A DNA stretch of 64,000 nt, taken from NCBI GenBank assembly GCA_963730995.1, contig CAVSUB010000013.1, positions 2,170,001-2,234,000 of the forward strand, read 5' to 3'. The first letter of the stretch is position 1. Every line of letters starts with the position of its first letter. The notes under the pieces are model-generated. The model searched no databases, had not been told where the DNA came from, and saw only the letters and a program-made list of their open reading frames with translations. Position numbers and translations under genes: made by a program. The DNA comes from CAVSUB01 sp963730995. Lineage in GTDB: Bacteria; Acidobacteriota; Vicinamibacteria; Vicinamibacterales; 2-12-FULL-66-21. Below, piece after piece: positions 52,098 through 61,952 of the stretch.

Positions 52098-54632
52098 ATG
52101 AGGGACCTCCAGATGGCCGTCCGTCAGCTCGCCAAGAGTCGAGGGTTCACCATCGTCGCGGTGCTTTCGCTGGCGATCGGCATCGGCGCGAACACGGCGA
52201 TCTTCAGCCTGGTCAACGACTTTCTCCTGCGCTCCCTGCCGGTCAGGAGCCCGGACGAGCTCGTCCTGCTGCGGAACATCGACGGCGCGGGCGGCAGAAT
52301 GTCGCGGAGTGGTGAGAACAACGGGTCGATCGATCCGGTCACTGGACGGGCGGCGAGCACGTCTTTTTCGCTCCTGAGTTTCGAGCGGATGCGCGCGCAG
52401 CGCTCGGCACTGTCGGACCTCTTTGCGTTTGCGCCCTTCTCGAGGGTCAACATTCTCGTGGACGGCCAGCCGGAAATCACCGGAACTGCGCAAATGGTCT
52501 CCGGCGGGTACCACGGGGGCCTCGGCGTGTCGGCCGCGCTCGGCCGCACGATTTCGTCCGAGGACGATCGGACCTCCGCACCGCCGGTCGCTGTCATTTC
52601 ATATCGCTACTGGGAACGCCGCTTCGAACGCCGTCCGGACGTCCTGGGCAAGATACTCGCCATCAACCGTGTTCCGACGACGATCGTCGGCGTGACGGCG
52701 AAGGGTTTCGACGGCGCGATGCAAGCGGGCGAATCGCCTGACGTCTCGGTACCTCTCGCCCACTATCTGCTGTTTCAACCGGACCGGACCGGACGAGCGC
52801 AGCCTTCCTACTGGTGGATTCGGGTAATGGGCCGGCTCGCGCCCGGCGCGACACCGGCGCAGGCAGCCGCATCGCTCGAGCCGCATTTCCAGCAGGCGGC
52901 GAGCGAGGGCTGGGTCGCCGGCAGGCCGGCAGGGACTCCGTCTGACGAACGGATGCCCAACCCGCCTACGCTCGTCGCGGACCCAGGTGCCCGCGGCGAG
53001 AACGATACGCGCCGTCAGTTCTCCGCCTCGTTGCGGACGCTGATGGGCCTCGTCAGCCTGTTATTGGCGGCTGCGTGCGCGAATGTCGCGAATCTGCTGC
53101 TCGCACGCGGAGCGGCGCGCCGTCGTGAAATCGCGCTTCGCCTGGCCCTGGGAGCGGGTCGCGGGCGTGTCGTTCGACAACTGCTCGCCGAGTCGCTCCT
53201 GCTCGCTGTCGCTGGCGCTGCACTCGGAATGGCCTTCGCCTGGTGGGGGCGCGATCTGCTGCTGGCACTGCGGCCGTTCGGTAACACCACCGTCGTCCTC
53301 GACCTCCCACTCGACGGGCGCGTCCTGGCCTTCACCATCGCCGTGACGTTCGGAACGGCCCTTCTCTTCGGGCTCTCTCCCGCGCTCCGCGCCACGAGCG
53401 TCGATCTCAATTCGGAGTTCCAGAGCGGTGGGCGTACTCTTGGCAGCGGCCGGCGTTCGCGTCTCAGCCGCGGACTCATGGTCGTCCAGATTGCGCTCTC
53501 CCTGGTGCTCCTCGTCAGCACCGGTCTCTTCGTGCGCACGTTGAACAACCTGCAGCACGTGGATGCCGGGTTCAACCGTCACGGCCTGGTGCTCTTCCGC
53601 ATCGACGCGTCGTCTGCCGGCTACACCCGCGATCGGTTCACGACGCTGCAGGCGCGCCTGCAGGAGAGCGTCGCAAGGCTGCCCGGGGTGCGCGCGGCCA
53701 CGTTCTCGAGTACGGCGCTGCTATCGCGTGTTCGCCAGAACAAGCGGATATCGGTTCCAGGCCACACACTTCCGTCCGCACAGCTGCCGATCGTCAACAC
53801 CAACGGGCTCGCGTCGAACTTCTTCCGGGCGATGGAGCTGCCGATGGTCCTCGGGCGGGACTTCACGGAACAGGACAACGGGACGGCGCCGAAGGTGGCG
53901 GTCGTCAATCAGGCGTTCGTGCGGATATATTTCGACGGTGAGAATCCCGTCGGGAAGCCCATCGGCATCCCAGGCTACGCTGACCGCGTCGAGGTCATCG
54001 GAGTTGCCGGGGATGCCAAGTACACGGAGCTGCGCGGCGACGCGCCTCCCACCGTCTATCTGCCGTCGCTGCAGCAGGTGGACGGAGATGCGAGCTTCGC
54101 CGTCCGGCTCGGCGGATCGAGCCGGACTGAAGCTTCTTTCTTCTCCGCTATTCGGTCGGCGGTGCGCGAGGTGGATCCGGCGCTACCCGTGCTGAACCTG
54201 CGGACCCAGGACGAACAGATCGATCGATTGAATGGACAGGAGCTGCTGTTCGCGAAGCTCTCCGGCCTGTTCGGCGTTCTCGCTCTCCTGCTCGCATGTG
54301 TCGGGCTCTACGGGCTGATGTCACAAACGGTCTTCCGTCGAACGGGCGAGATCGGACTGCGCATGGCGCTCGGCGCGCTGCCGGGACACGTCCTGCGGAT
54401 GATCCTGCGGGAATCCCTCCTGCTCGTCGGCCTCGGCATCCTGACCGGCATCGCCGCAGCGTTCAGCGCCGGACGGATCGTGGCGTCGATGCTGTTCGAC
54501 CTGTCACCGGCCGACCCGCTCACCTATGGTGCCGTCGCGATCGGCCTCACGCTCATCGCCCTGCTGGCGTCGGCAGCGCCGGCGCGTCGGGCGAGCCGCA
54601 TCGATCCAATCGCCGCGCTGAAGATTGAATAG
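52098..54632 (+). CDS. ADOP-type ABC transporter permease
   Basis: 844 residues. MRDLQMAVRQLAKSRGFTIV starts the first MacB periplasmic core, then the first FtsX block (LLLAAACANVANLLLARGAA, RRREIALRLALGAGRGRVVR), a second membrane/periplasmic unit (GLMVVQIALSLVLLVSTGLF), and the final FtsX block (LYGLMSQTVFRRTGEIGLRM) ending PARRASRIDPIAALKIE. This duplicated layout without an ATPase is the acidobacterial duplicated orphan permease. GGAGG is six bases before the ATG. The next permease starts 11 bases after its stop. Confidence 0.95.
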   Translation: MRDLQMAVRQLAKSRGFTIVAVLSLAIGIGANTAIFSLVNDFLLRSLPVRSPDELVLLRNIDGAGGRMSRSGENNGSIDPVTGRAASTSFSLLSFERMRAQRSALSDLFAFAPFSRVNILVDGQPEITGTAQMVSGGYHGGLGVSAALGRTISSEDDRTSAPPVAVISYRYWERRFERRPDVLGKILAINRVPTTIVGVTAKGFDGAMQAGESPDVSVPLAHYLLFQPDRTGRAQPSYWWIRVMGRLAPGATPAQAAASLEPHFQQAASEGWVAGRPAGTPSDERMPNPPTLVADPGARGENDTRRQFSASLRTLMGLVSLLLAAACANVANLLLARGAARRREIALRLALGAGRGRVVRQLLAESLLLAVAGAALGMAFAWWGRDLLLALRPFGNTTVVLDLPLDGRVLAFTIAVTFGTALLFGLSPALRATSVDLNSEFQSGGRTLGSGRRSRLSRGLMVVQIALSLVLLVSTGLFVRTLNNLQHVDAGFNRHGLVLFRIDASSAGYTRDRFTTLQARLQESVARLPGVRAATFSSTALLSRVRQNKRISVPGHTLPSAQLPIVNTNGLASNFFRAMELPMVLGRDFTEQDNGTAPKVAVVNQAFVRIYFDGENPVGKPIGIPGYADRVEVIGVAGDAKYTELRGDAPPTVYLPSLQQVDGDASFAVRLGGSSRTEASFFSAIRSAVREVDPALPVLNLRTQDEQIDRLNGQELLFAKLSGLFGVLALLLACVGLYGLMSQTVFRRTGEIGLRMALGALPGHVLRMILRESLLLVGLGILTGIAAAFSAGRIVASMLFDLSPADPLTYGAVAIGLTLIALLASAAPARRASRIDPIAALKIE

Positions 54633-54643
54633 GGCTCATCCTC

Positions 54644-57041
54644 ATGGCCAATCTCAAATTCGCACTTCGACAGCTCATCAAGTCGCCTGGATTCGCCACT
54701 GTCGCGCTGCTCACCCTCGCTCTCGGCATCGGCGCGTGCACGGCGATGTTCAGCATCGTCGATGCGGTGCTGCTGCGGCCCTTGCCGTTCCGGGATCCTG
54801 GTCGCCTGGTGTGGATCGAAAACGAAGGCACCAGCGGGATGTCGGCACGAACGACCCGCGCTGACACGTTCAAGGCGTGGCGTGAAGAGAACACGAGTTT
54901 CGAAACCCTGGCCGGGTACTTCGCCTTTTTCGATTTCGGCCGCCGGCAAACGCTGACCGGCTCGGGCGATCCGGAGCGGCTCCGCGACGTCGGCGTGTCC
55001 GACAACTTCCTCGACGTGCTCGGCGTGAGGCTCGCGCTAGGGCGAAACTTCACCGCGGAGGAGTGTCTTTTCAAGGCTCCTCCGGTGGCGATTCTGAGCC
55101 ACTCGCTCTGGCGCCGCCGGTTTGCCAGCGACCCCGGAATCGTCGGCCGCACGCTCACTTCGAACAACGCGCCTCTCACCATCGTCGGTGTGCTGCCGGC
55201 GGACTTCGACTTCGACGCCATCTTCTCGCCGGGGACCGAGATCGACCTGATCACGCCGTTCCCGATCGCACCGGAGACCGCACGATGGGGCAACACGCTC
55301 TTCGCGATCGGCCGCCTGAAGCCGAACGCGACGCCTGAAAGCGCGCAGGCGGATCTCCGTCTCATCAGCCAACGATTCAAGCGGACGATCAACTATGGCG
55401 GAACGCTCGGTGCGCGCGTCAGCCGCCTCGACGATGCGTTGCGAGGGAGCTTCCGGCAGGCGTTCTACGTACTGGCGGGTGCGGTGGCCTGCATCCTGGC
55501 AATCGCCTGCGTGAACCTGTCGAACCTGCTGCTCGCCCGAATCAACGTCCGCCGGCAGGAGTTCGCCGTGCGGGTCGCCCTCGGGGCACGCCGACGTCAC
55601 TTGATCGAGCAGACGCTGGCCGAGAGCTTCCTGCTCGCCGCAGCTGGCTCGCTCATTGGCATTCCGCTGGCGATCTGGGCGACGCGCGCGCTGGCCGGCC
55701 TCCAGACGTTCGGCGTGCCGCTCCTTCAGAATGCCGCCGTCGATCCGATCGCCCTTGCGGTCACCGTCGGGCTCACCGGTACTGGCCGGTGCCGCCTGCG
55801 GCGTGCTGCCAGCGTGGCATCTGTCGCGCGGCGATCATGCCCAGCAGACGGCCACACATCAGCGAACGGCCGGTCGCTCCTCGACTTCCGCGCGAAGCGT
55901 TTTGGTGGTCGTCGAAGTGGCACTCGCCTGCATACTGCTCGTGGGCGCCGGTCTCCTGTTCAGGAGCTTCCGATCGCTGCTCCAGGTCAATCTCGGATTC
56001 CAGCCACAGCATGCGATGTCGTGGCGCGTGGACTCGCCACGGAGCTTCGGCAGCCGCGCCGAGGCAAATGAATATCTCGACGGCGTCGTCCGGACCGTTG
56101 CCGCCCTGCCGGGAGTCGAGGCGGTGGGACTGAGCGATGTACTGCCGCTCGGCCGAAATCGGACGTGGGGTATCCGGGCGAAAGGCGTGGAGTACCCGCC
56201 AGGGCAGGGCCCGTCGGTCTTCCCGCGCATGGTCGATCAGCACTATCTGCAGGCCATGCAGATCCCGCTGCGTGCGGGCCGGTTCTTCGACGATCGCGAC
56301 ACCGCGACGAGCGAGAAGACCGTCATCATCAACGAGCACCTCGCGCGCGAGCTCTGGCCCGATCGTGATGCCATCGGGCAGCAGATCACCCAGAACGGCG
56401 GCTCGACGGTCATCGGCGTCGTCGCCGACGTCCGCCATGGATCGCTCGAGAAGGCGGGCGGCAACGAGATGTATCTCCACTACCGGCAGAGCGGCGACTG
56501 GCAGGGAATGGAGATGGTGGTCCGCAGCGCGCGCAGCCCGGCATCCCTCGTCGCCGATGTGCGTTCGGCGCTCGCCACGTACGATCCGAGCCTGCCAACC
56601 GGGGAGTTCTATCCCCTCGAACAGCTCATCGACAATGCCGTCGGGGCGCGTCGCCTGACGACGCAACTGCTCGGCTTTTTCTCGGCCCTCGCGCTGACGC
56701 TCGCCGCGATTGGTCTCTACGGCGTCATCGCGCAGTCGGTGGTCCAGCGAACGCAGGAGATTGGCATCCGGATGGCGATTGGCGCGCAACGGCAAGACGT
56801 GCTGGGCATGATTCTCGCCAGCGGACTGCGGCTGGTTTCGATTGGCGTCGCACTTGGGCTGGTCGGCGCCTTTGCGCTGACACGCGTGTTGCAAACGCTG
56901 CTGTTCGGAATCACCGCGCACGATCCGATTTCGTTTGCGGGGAACGCTTTGCTGCTCATCTCCGTGGCAACCGCGGCCTGCCTGTTCCCCGCGCTGCGGG
57001 CTACGAGGGTCAATCCCATCATCGCCCTGCGGGCGGAGTAG
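54644..57041 (+). CDS. ADOP-type ABC transporter permease (second of tandem), 1-base frameshift
   Basis: About 799 residues when corrected. The layout matches its neighbour: MANLKFALRQLIKSPGFATV, periplasmic core, LLARINVRRQEFAVRVALGA, then VVVEVALACILLVGAGLLFR, the second core and LYGVIAQSVVQRTQEIGIRM, ending in LRATRVNPIIALRAE. At 55778-55779 an extra G moves the frame: VTVGLT is followed by a wrong frame, while LAGAACGVLPAWHLSRG resumes correctly when one G is dropped. The divergence from the first permease indicates an old duplication rather than a recent copy. Confidence 0.9.
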
Positions 57042-57173
57042 CAGATCTCGATCATCGCCGCCGCTGTCTGACACCCGCCGAGATGAATGACGCGGCGCGA
57101 GTGAGCACGGCGAGCGAGCCACGCGACCGGAGCGCGCCGGCGAAGCGGCGCGTGAGAGAGCGTGTGGGGGAGT

Positions 57174-57194
57174 CCGAGGGGCGAAGCCCCTCGG
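57174..57194. repeat. GC-rich hairpin in an intergenic repeat-like tract
   Basis: CCGAGGGGC (57174-57182), loop GAA, GCCCCTCGG (57186-57194): a nine-base-pair perfect stem with a stable GNA-type loop. The preceding 80 bases are rich in CGAGCG/GCGCG words and recall the leader sequence at 918-985. It lies between the ADOP stop and the hydrolase start. No T-run follows. Confidence 0.65.
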
Positions 57195-57280
57195 TTGAGG
57201 CTAGACTCCTCTGTGATGACGCGATTCGATCGAGCTGAGGGCCGGCCACTGCGCGTGCCGTGCGTCGCAGCGCCGCGCTG

Positions 57281-58174
57281 ATGTCCGGTCTGCCTCCAAT
57301 CCATCGCTGGGACTCGGTTTCCCAACCGCGCGCAAGCGTGCACATCCTGCACGGCATGGCGGAGCACGGCAGACGCTACGCGCGCCTCGCGGGCGACCTG
57401 AATCGAGCCGGCTTCGTCGTCTGGGCGCACGATCATCGCGGTCACGGAACGAATGCGACACCGCCCGTCGGTCTTGGCCATTTCGGGGACACGGACGGCT
57501 GGCGGGCGCTCGTTGGGGACGCGTGGGCGGTCTCGGAGCGCATGCGGGCGACGTTCCCCGGATTGCCGCTCGTCCTGTTCGCGCACTCGATGGGATCCTT
57601 TCTCGGGCAGACGTTGATGGCCGAGCGCGGCACTGCCTATCGGGCCGTCGTCCTGTCCGGTACGAACGGCCCGCCCGGCATTCAGGAAGCCCTCGCGCGA
57701 GGCCTCGCGCACGCACAGTACGCCGCGCTCGGGGGCCGGCGGCCGGGCACATGGCTCGACAAGGCCGTGATGGGGACCTACAACAGACGCTTTGCCCCCA
57801 ACCGCACGAAATTCGACTGGCTGTCGCGAGACGAACGCGAAGTGGACGCCTACGCGGCCGATCCTCTGTGCGGATTCACGCTCACGACGCAGTCGTGGGT
57901 CGATTTTCTCACCGCAAAGACGCTGCTCGGCGATGTCGTCCATCTGCGACGGATACCGAGGGCACTGCCCGTTCACCTGATCGCGGGTACGCGGGATCCA
58001 GTGGGCGAAGAGTCGCGGGGCGTGGAACGGCTGCTCCGCGTCTACAACGAAGCTGGCCTCGCGAGAGTCACGTGCCGGTTCTATGATGGCGCACGTCACG
58101 AGCTCGTGAACGAGACCAATCGCGATGAGGTCACACGGGATTTGATCGACGTTCTTGGACAGCTCGGGTGCTGA
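57281..58174 (+). CDS. Alpha/beta hydrolase, monoacylglycerol lipase/lysophospholipase-like
   Basis: 297 residues. VHILHGMAEHGRRYARLAGD and VVWAHDHRGHG are the lysophospholipase-type oxyanion and lid-entry motifs. The nucleophile elbow is AHSMGS (Ser about 103), the acid AGTRDPVG (Asp about 239) and the base GARHELVNE (His about 273). Cytoplasmic, no signal peptide. The ATG at 57281 has no clear ribosome-binding site. Confidence 0.9.
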   Translation: MSGLPPIHRWDSVSQPRASVHILHGMAEHGRRYARLAGDLNRAGFVVWAHDHRGHGTNATPPVGLGHFGDTDGWRALVGDAWAVSERMRATFPGLPLVLFAHSMGSFLGQTLMAERGTAYRAVVLSGTNGPPGIQEALARGLAHAQYAALGGRRPGTWLDKAVMGTYNRRFAPNRTKFDWLSRDEREVDAYAADPLCGFTLTTQSWVDFLTAKTLLGDVVHLRRIPRALPVHLIAGTRDPVGEESRGVERLLRVYNEAGLARVTCRFYDGARHELVNETNRDEVTRDLIDVLGQLGC

Positions 58175-58241
58175 CGGCGATAGCGAGGTCGCCTGGCTCC
58201 TGACATCCTGAGCTCCTGTTCGAAGGAGTAACCTGTACCCA

Positions 58242-59333
58242 ATGCCGTCCTCATCGCAGGAACCGAAAATCAAGGCGCTCACAGCCCGCGCCGTCCGGGT
58301 ACCCATGCCGCAGCCGCATCGGACGGCAAGCGGTGTCGTCTCCGAGTCTCCACTCGTGCTCACGGACATCACGCTGGACAGCGGTGTCGTCGGCCGCAGC
58401 ATCACCTTCACGTACACTCCTCTCGCACTCGGGCCAACGGCGGATCTCATCAGGAATACAGAACCGTTGCTGATGGGCAACGCTGCCGCGCCCGCGGAGA
58501 TCAGCCGTGGTCTGGCGGCCCGGTTTCGGTTGCTGGGAGCGCAAGGACTCGTTGCCATGGCGCTCGCCGCAATCGACATGGCGCTGTGGGACGGCCTGGC
58601 GCGCACCCACGGTGTTTCGCTCGCCCACCTGCTCGGTGGCCTGCCGAAACCGACGCAGGCCTACGGCGCCATCGGCTACGACGGACCCGCTGAAAGCGCG
58701 AAGGTGGCCGAAGCATGGGCGCAGCGGGGCTTCCGTGGCGTGAAAGCCAAAATCGGCTACCCCACCGTCGCGGAGGATGTCTCCGTCATTCGGGCCATTC
58801 GCCGGGCTGCCGGTGAGGAGACAGCCGTGATGGTCGACTACAACCAGAGCCTGACGCCGTCGGAGGCGGTCGAGCGTCTGCGGATCCTCGATGCCGAAGG
58901 GCTCACGTGGGTCGAAGAGCCGTCACTCGCACATGACTACGCCGGCCACGCCAAGGTTGCCCGCGAGGCCAGGACTCCCATTCAGGCCGGTGAGAACTGG
59001 TGGGGCATCACGGACTTCGCACACGCCCTCGAGGCTGGCGCAACGGATTTCGTGATGGCCGACGTGATGAAGGTCGGTGGCGTCACTGGATGGCTGGAGG
59101 CGGCGGCGCTCGCCAACGCGCACAGGATACGAATGTCGAATCACCTGTGGCCGGAAATCAGCGCGCAGCTGCTGTCGGTCACACCGACGGCGCACTGGCT
59201 GGAGTACGCGGACTGGTGGAATCCGATCCTTGCGGACCCCCTTCGCATCAAGGACGGCATGTCCGATCCGACTGGCGTGATCGGGACCGGCACCGAGTGG
59301 AACGAAGCGGCCGTCGAGAAGTTCCTGATTTAG
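58242..59333 (+). CDS. Mandelate racemase/muconate-lactonizing enzyme family protein (enolase superfamily)
   Basis: 363 residues. The catalytic layout is the mandelate-racemase subgroup: KAKIG (Lys about 168 and 170), metal ligands Asp in MVDYNQ (about 199), Glu in VEEPS (about 225) and Glu in AGENWW (about 251), catalytic His in SNHLWPE (about 301) and Glu in WLEYADWW (about 321). Acid-sugar dehydratase or racemase activity is expected; the substrate is not readable. GAAGGAG is about 13 bases upstream of the ATG. Confidence 0.92.
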   Translation: MPSSSQEPKIKALTARAVRVPMPQPHRTASGVVSESPLVLTDITLDSGVVGRSITFTYTPLALGPTADLIRNTEPLLMGNAAAPAEISRGLAARFRLLGAQGLVAMALAAIDMALWDGLARTHGVSLAHLLGGLPKPTQAYGAIGYDGPAESAKVAEAWAQRGFRGVKAKIGYPTVAEDVSVIRAIRRAAGEETAVMVDYNQSLTPSEAVERLRILDAEGLTWVEEPSLAHDYAGHAKVAREARTPIQAGENWWGITDFAHALEAGATDFVMADVMKVGGVTGWLEAAALANAHRIRMSNHLWPEISAQLLSVTPTAHWLEYADWWNPILADPLRIKDGMSDPTGVIGTGTEWNEAAVEKFLI

Positions 59334-59401
59334 GCTTCTCCGTTTCGCCTCCGTTGGCCCCGTTCCTCCGTTTGTGAGCGTCTCCGTGAACTCCGCAATC
59401 T

Positions 59402-60328
59402 CTACTTGCACATCGCAGGATTCGACTTGACGAAGTAGCTCTTGTAGCTCTTCGCTTTCGGATCCATGCATCCCTCGAGGTTGAGGAGCTCGACCTTCCG
59501 GAAGTCGATCGGCGCCGTCTCGGCCTGCAGCGAAATGTATCCTCCCGTCAGCGGCGTGCCGTCGATCTTGACGGCGGGATCCGTCGGGCTCGCCTGGCCG
59601 CCGCCGATCTGCGGCTTGGAGTACTCGAGAACCGTCTCTCCCTCGACCATGTGGCGGACGAGCTCGTCGCCGTGGACGAGGACCTCGACCCGCACCCACT
59701 GGTCGCCGTCGTACGTCTTCGACTTCGAGTTCGTACAATGCGCAGTTCGAAGCTCGCCGTTCATGACGACGTTTGTACCCGGTGTGCAGAGATTCGCGGT
59801 GCTCCGAGGCTTGCCGTCGCTCAGTCCTCCGAGCAGCTGCACCTCGATCGAGATCGGAAAATCCTGATCCTTCAGCATCGTCTTCGGCGGCGGCGACAGG
59901 ATCATGAGCCCGTTGTTTCGAAGGGCCCAGGCGAGATCGGTCCGCGACGTCGGCACCTGTTGACCGACGAACCGGTACTCGGCGGCCAGGAGGTAATACG
60001 AGAACGGGTCCTTGTAAAACAGGTGTCCGAACTCGTCGGTGAAGGAGGGCCATTTGTCGTACCGGACTTCCAGCATCCCGTTCTCGACGCGGAACGTATC
60101 GCGGAAATTCTCGCCAAGCTCGTGGTGCGCGAACTTCGGCGTCCAGCCCGTCAAATCCTTCCCATTGAACAGTTGAATCCAGTCCTTCGCGTCGGCTTTG
60201 GGGATCGTTACCGGAGCTTGCCCGGCGTCGCGGGCCGAAACGCCGAAAACGGCACATGCGACGAGCATCAACAGCGCTGCGATTCGCTGGAGCGGAGCGG
60301 CCGGGCGTCGAGGGGTGGAGATTGACAT
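59402..60328 (-). CDS. Secreted DUF1080 (3-keto-disaccharide hydrolase-like) protein
   Basis: 308 residues. A signal peptide (AALLMLVACAVFGVSARDAG) leads to the DUF1080 beta-sandwich: DWIQLFNGKDLTGWTPKFAH, FRVENGMLEVRYDKW, FSYYLLAAEYRFVGQQVPTS and the closing GYISLQAETAPIDFRKVELL. DUF1080 domains occur in 3-keto-glycoside hydrolases and lectin-like proteins. C-terminal cysteines (EGCMDPKAK, PAMCK) may form a disulfide. The gap before it (59334-59401) is a run of CTCCGTT-like words. Confidence 0.9.
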   Translation of the reverse strand: MSISTPRRPAAPLQRIAALLMLVACAVFGVSARDAGQAPVTIPKADAKDWIQLFNGKDLTGWTPKFAHHELGENFRDTFRVENGMLEVRYDKWPSFTDEFGHLFYKDPFSYYLLAAEYRFVGQQVPTSRTDLAWALRNNGLMILSPPPKTMLKDQDFPISIEVQLLGGLSDGKPRSTANLCTPGTNVVMNGELRTAHCTNSKSKTYDGDQWVRVEVLVHGDELVRHMVEGETVLEYSKPQIGGGQASPTDPAVKIDGTPLTGGYISLQAETAPIDFRKVELLNLEGCMDPKAKSYKSYFVKSNPAMCK

Positions 60329-60367
60329 GGGCGGATGATACCCCAGCCTTCCTGGGCCCAGAGCCGA

Positions 60368-61714
60368 CTAGAGTTTTTGCCGGCAGGCTTCCACGAACCT
60401 CGTCGCGAATGCCGGACACGACCGGAAGTGCAGGTGCACGTAGCTCCCCAGCACCGACCGCACTCGATAACCCTCTGCGGGATCTCGATACACCCGTTGG
60501 ATCGTGGCCGGCATGGGGTCGATCGTCGAATACCGGAACTCATGCCCACGCGCCCACTCACCACTCTTTAGCCAGGGCTCGCCTGCCTGGGTCTCGACCT
60601 GGACGTAACCGAGCTTGGCCAACCGTTTCTGCATGCGGGCACTCGTGGGAAAGAGACCCGCCATCGGCCAACGTCGTCCGTCGACGTCGACGATCGCCTC
60701 CGTCAAGTACATGAAACCGCCGCACTCGGCGTAGACAGGTGCATCGCCGGCCGCAAATTCCCGGAGGGCAGCCTGCATCGACGTGTTCGCCGACAATGCG
60801 GGCGCGTGCAGCTCCGGGTATCCGCCGCCAAGATAGATCCCATCCACTTCCGGCGGTAGCGCACGATCCGCGATTGGACTGAATTCGACGAGCTCCGCAC
60901 CCAACCCGCGCAACAAACTGAGGTTGTCCTCGTAGTAGAAGCAGAAGGCGGCGTCGCGGGCGATGCCGATGCGCGCGCGACTTGGCGAGGTGATCGGCGC
61001 CCTCACCGGTTGAACGGCAGGCGCAGAGCGCTCGGCGGTCAACCGCAACAGGCGCTCGAGATCCAGATGTGGCTCGATCCAGTCGGCAAGCTGGATGACC
61101 CGTTCGGCGGTCCACGCTTCGTCGGCGAGATGCAGGCCGAGATGGCGCTCTGGAACGGCGAACCCAGGATCCCTTGGAAGGTATCCGATCGGCACGGGAC
61201 GGCATCGCGCCGTGATGGCTTCCCGCAACAGCTCGTAGTGCCTGACGCTTGCCACTCTGTTGCACACCACGGCGGCCAGCGGAAGGTCCGGGATCAGCGT
61301 GTCGAAGCCGTGAACCACGGCGGCTGCGCTTCCGGCGATCGCCGCGCCATCGAGCACGAGCACGACAGGAGCGTCCAGCCAGAGCGCCATTTCGGCGGTC
61401 GTGCCTGACAGTGACGACGGCTGCTTGCCATCGAAGAGACCCATGACGCCTTCGACGACAGCGACATCCGCGTCGGCGGTCGCGCCGTTGAAAATCTCGA
61501 GGTTGGCTTCGCGCGAAAGGATCCATCCATCCAGGTTGTGGCTGGGTCTCGACGTCGCAGCGCGGTGGAACGTCGGATCGATGAAGTCCGGGCCGACCTT
61601 GAACGCCTGAACGCGACGACCGCGCCGATGGAGGGCGGCCATGATGCCCGTGGCTACGGTCGTCTTCCCCACTCCGCTGTGGGTTCCTGCGATCACGACC
61701 CGAGGGGTGCTCAT
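60368..61714 (-). CDS. cbiA: Cobyrinic acid a,c-diamide synthase
   Basis: 448 residues. The N-terminal ATPase P-loop is GTHSGVGKTT (about 10-19), followed by VGPDFIDPTFHRA and EGVMGLFDG. The C-terminal class I glutamine amidotransferase has the nucleophile Cys in YAECGGFMYL (about 330) and His in GSYVHLHF (about 430). It amidates two carboxylates of (hydrogeno)byrinate in cobalamin synthesis. No other cob/cbi genes are in the window, so it is isolated from its pathway. The start is the ATG at 61712-61714, giving the P-loop at the normal distance. Confidence 0.93.
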   Translation of the reverse strand: MSTPRVVIAGTHSGVGKTTVATGIMAALHRRGRRVQAFKVGPDFIDPTFHRAATSRPSHNLDGWILSREANLEIFNGATADADVAVVEGVMGLFDGKQPSSLSGTTAEMALWLDAPVVLVLDGAAIAGSAAAVVHGFDTLIPDLPLAAVVCNRVASVRHYELLREAITARCRPVPIGYLPRDPGFAVPERHLGLHLADEAWTAERVIQLADWIEPHLDLERLLRLTAERSAPAVQPVRAPITSPSRARIGIARDAAFCFYYEDNLSLLRGLGAELVEFSPIADRALPPEVDGIYLGGGYPELHAPALSANTSMQAALREFAAGDAPVYAECGGFMYLTEAIVDVDGRRWPMAGLFPTSARMQKRLAKLGYVQVETQAGEPWLKSGEWARGHEFRYSTIDPMPATIQRVYRDPAEGYRVRSVLGSYVHLHFRSCPAFATRFVEACRQKL

Positions 61715-61857
61715 CGGCAGATAACGACTCTCGACAATCTTAGTCCCTGCGAAGTTCGCTGACGCGGAGGACGGACCTTGAGAGTCTGTGAAAACATCGA
61801 GCGTCTGTGCCCCCAAGTCACGCGACGCGGAGGGGAAACTGCTGCGCTACTTGACAC

Positions 61858-61914
61858 GAGATCAGAAGGTCAGGAGATCAGAAGACCAAAACCCCTTGAT
61901 CTTCTGATCTCCTG
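61858..61914. repeat. Direct and inverted GAGATCAGAAG repeats (15-base-pair hairpin)
   Basis: GAGATCAGAAG occurs at 61858-61868 and 61874-61884. CAGGAGATCAGAAGA (61871-61885) is perfectly inverted at 61900-61914 across a 14-base loop. It lies between two minus-strand genes (cbiA and the FkbM-like gene). It resembles the GGTTCTA array at 45782 in being built from short repeated words. Confidence 0.65.
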
Positions 61915-61952
61915 TGGTTGACGGCGCCTCAAGAGAGATCCACCCAACGAAT

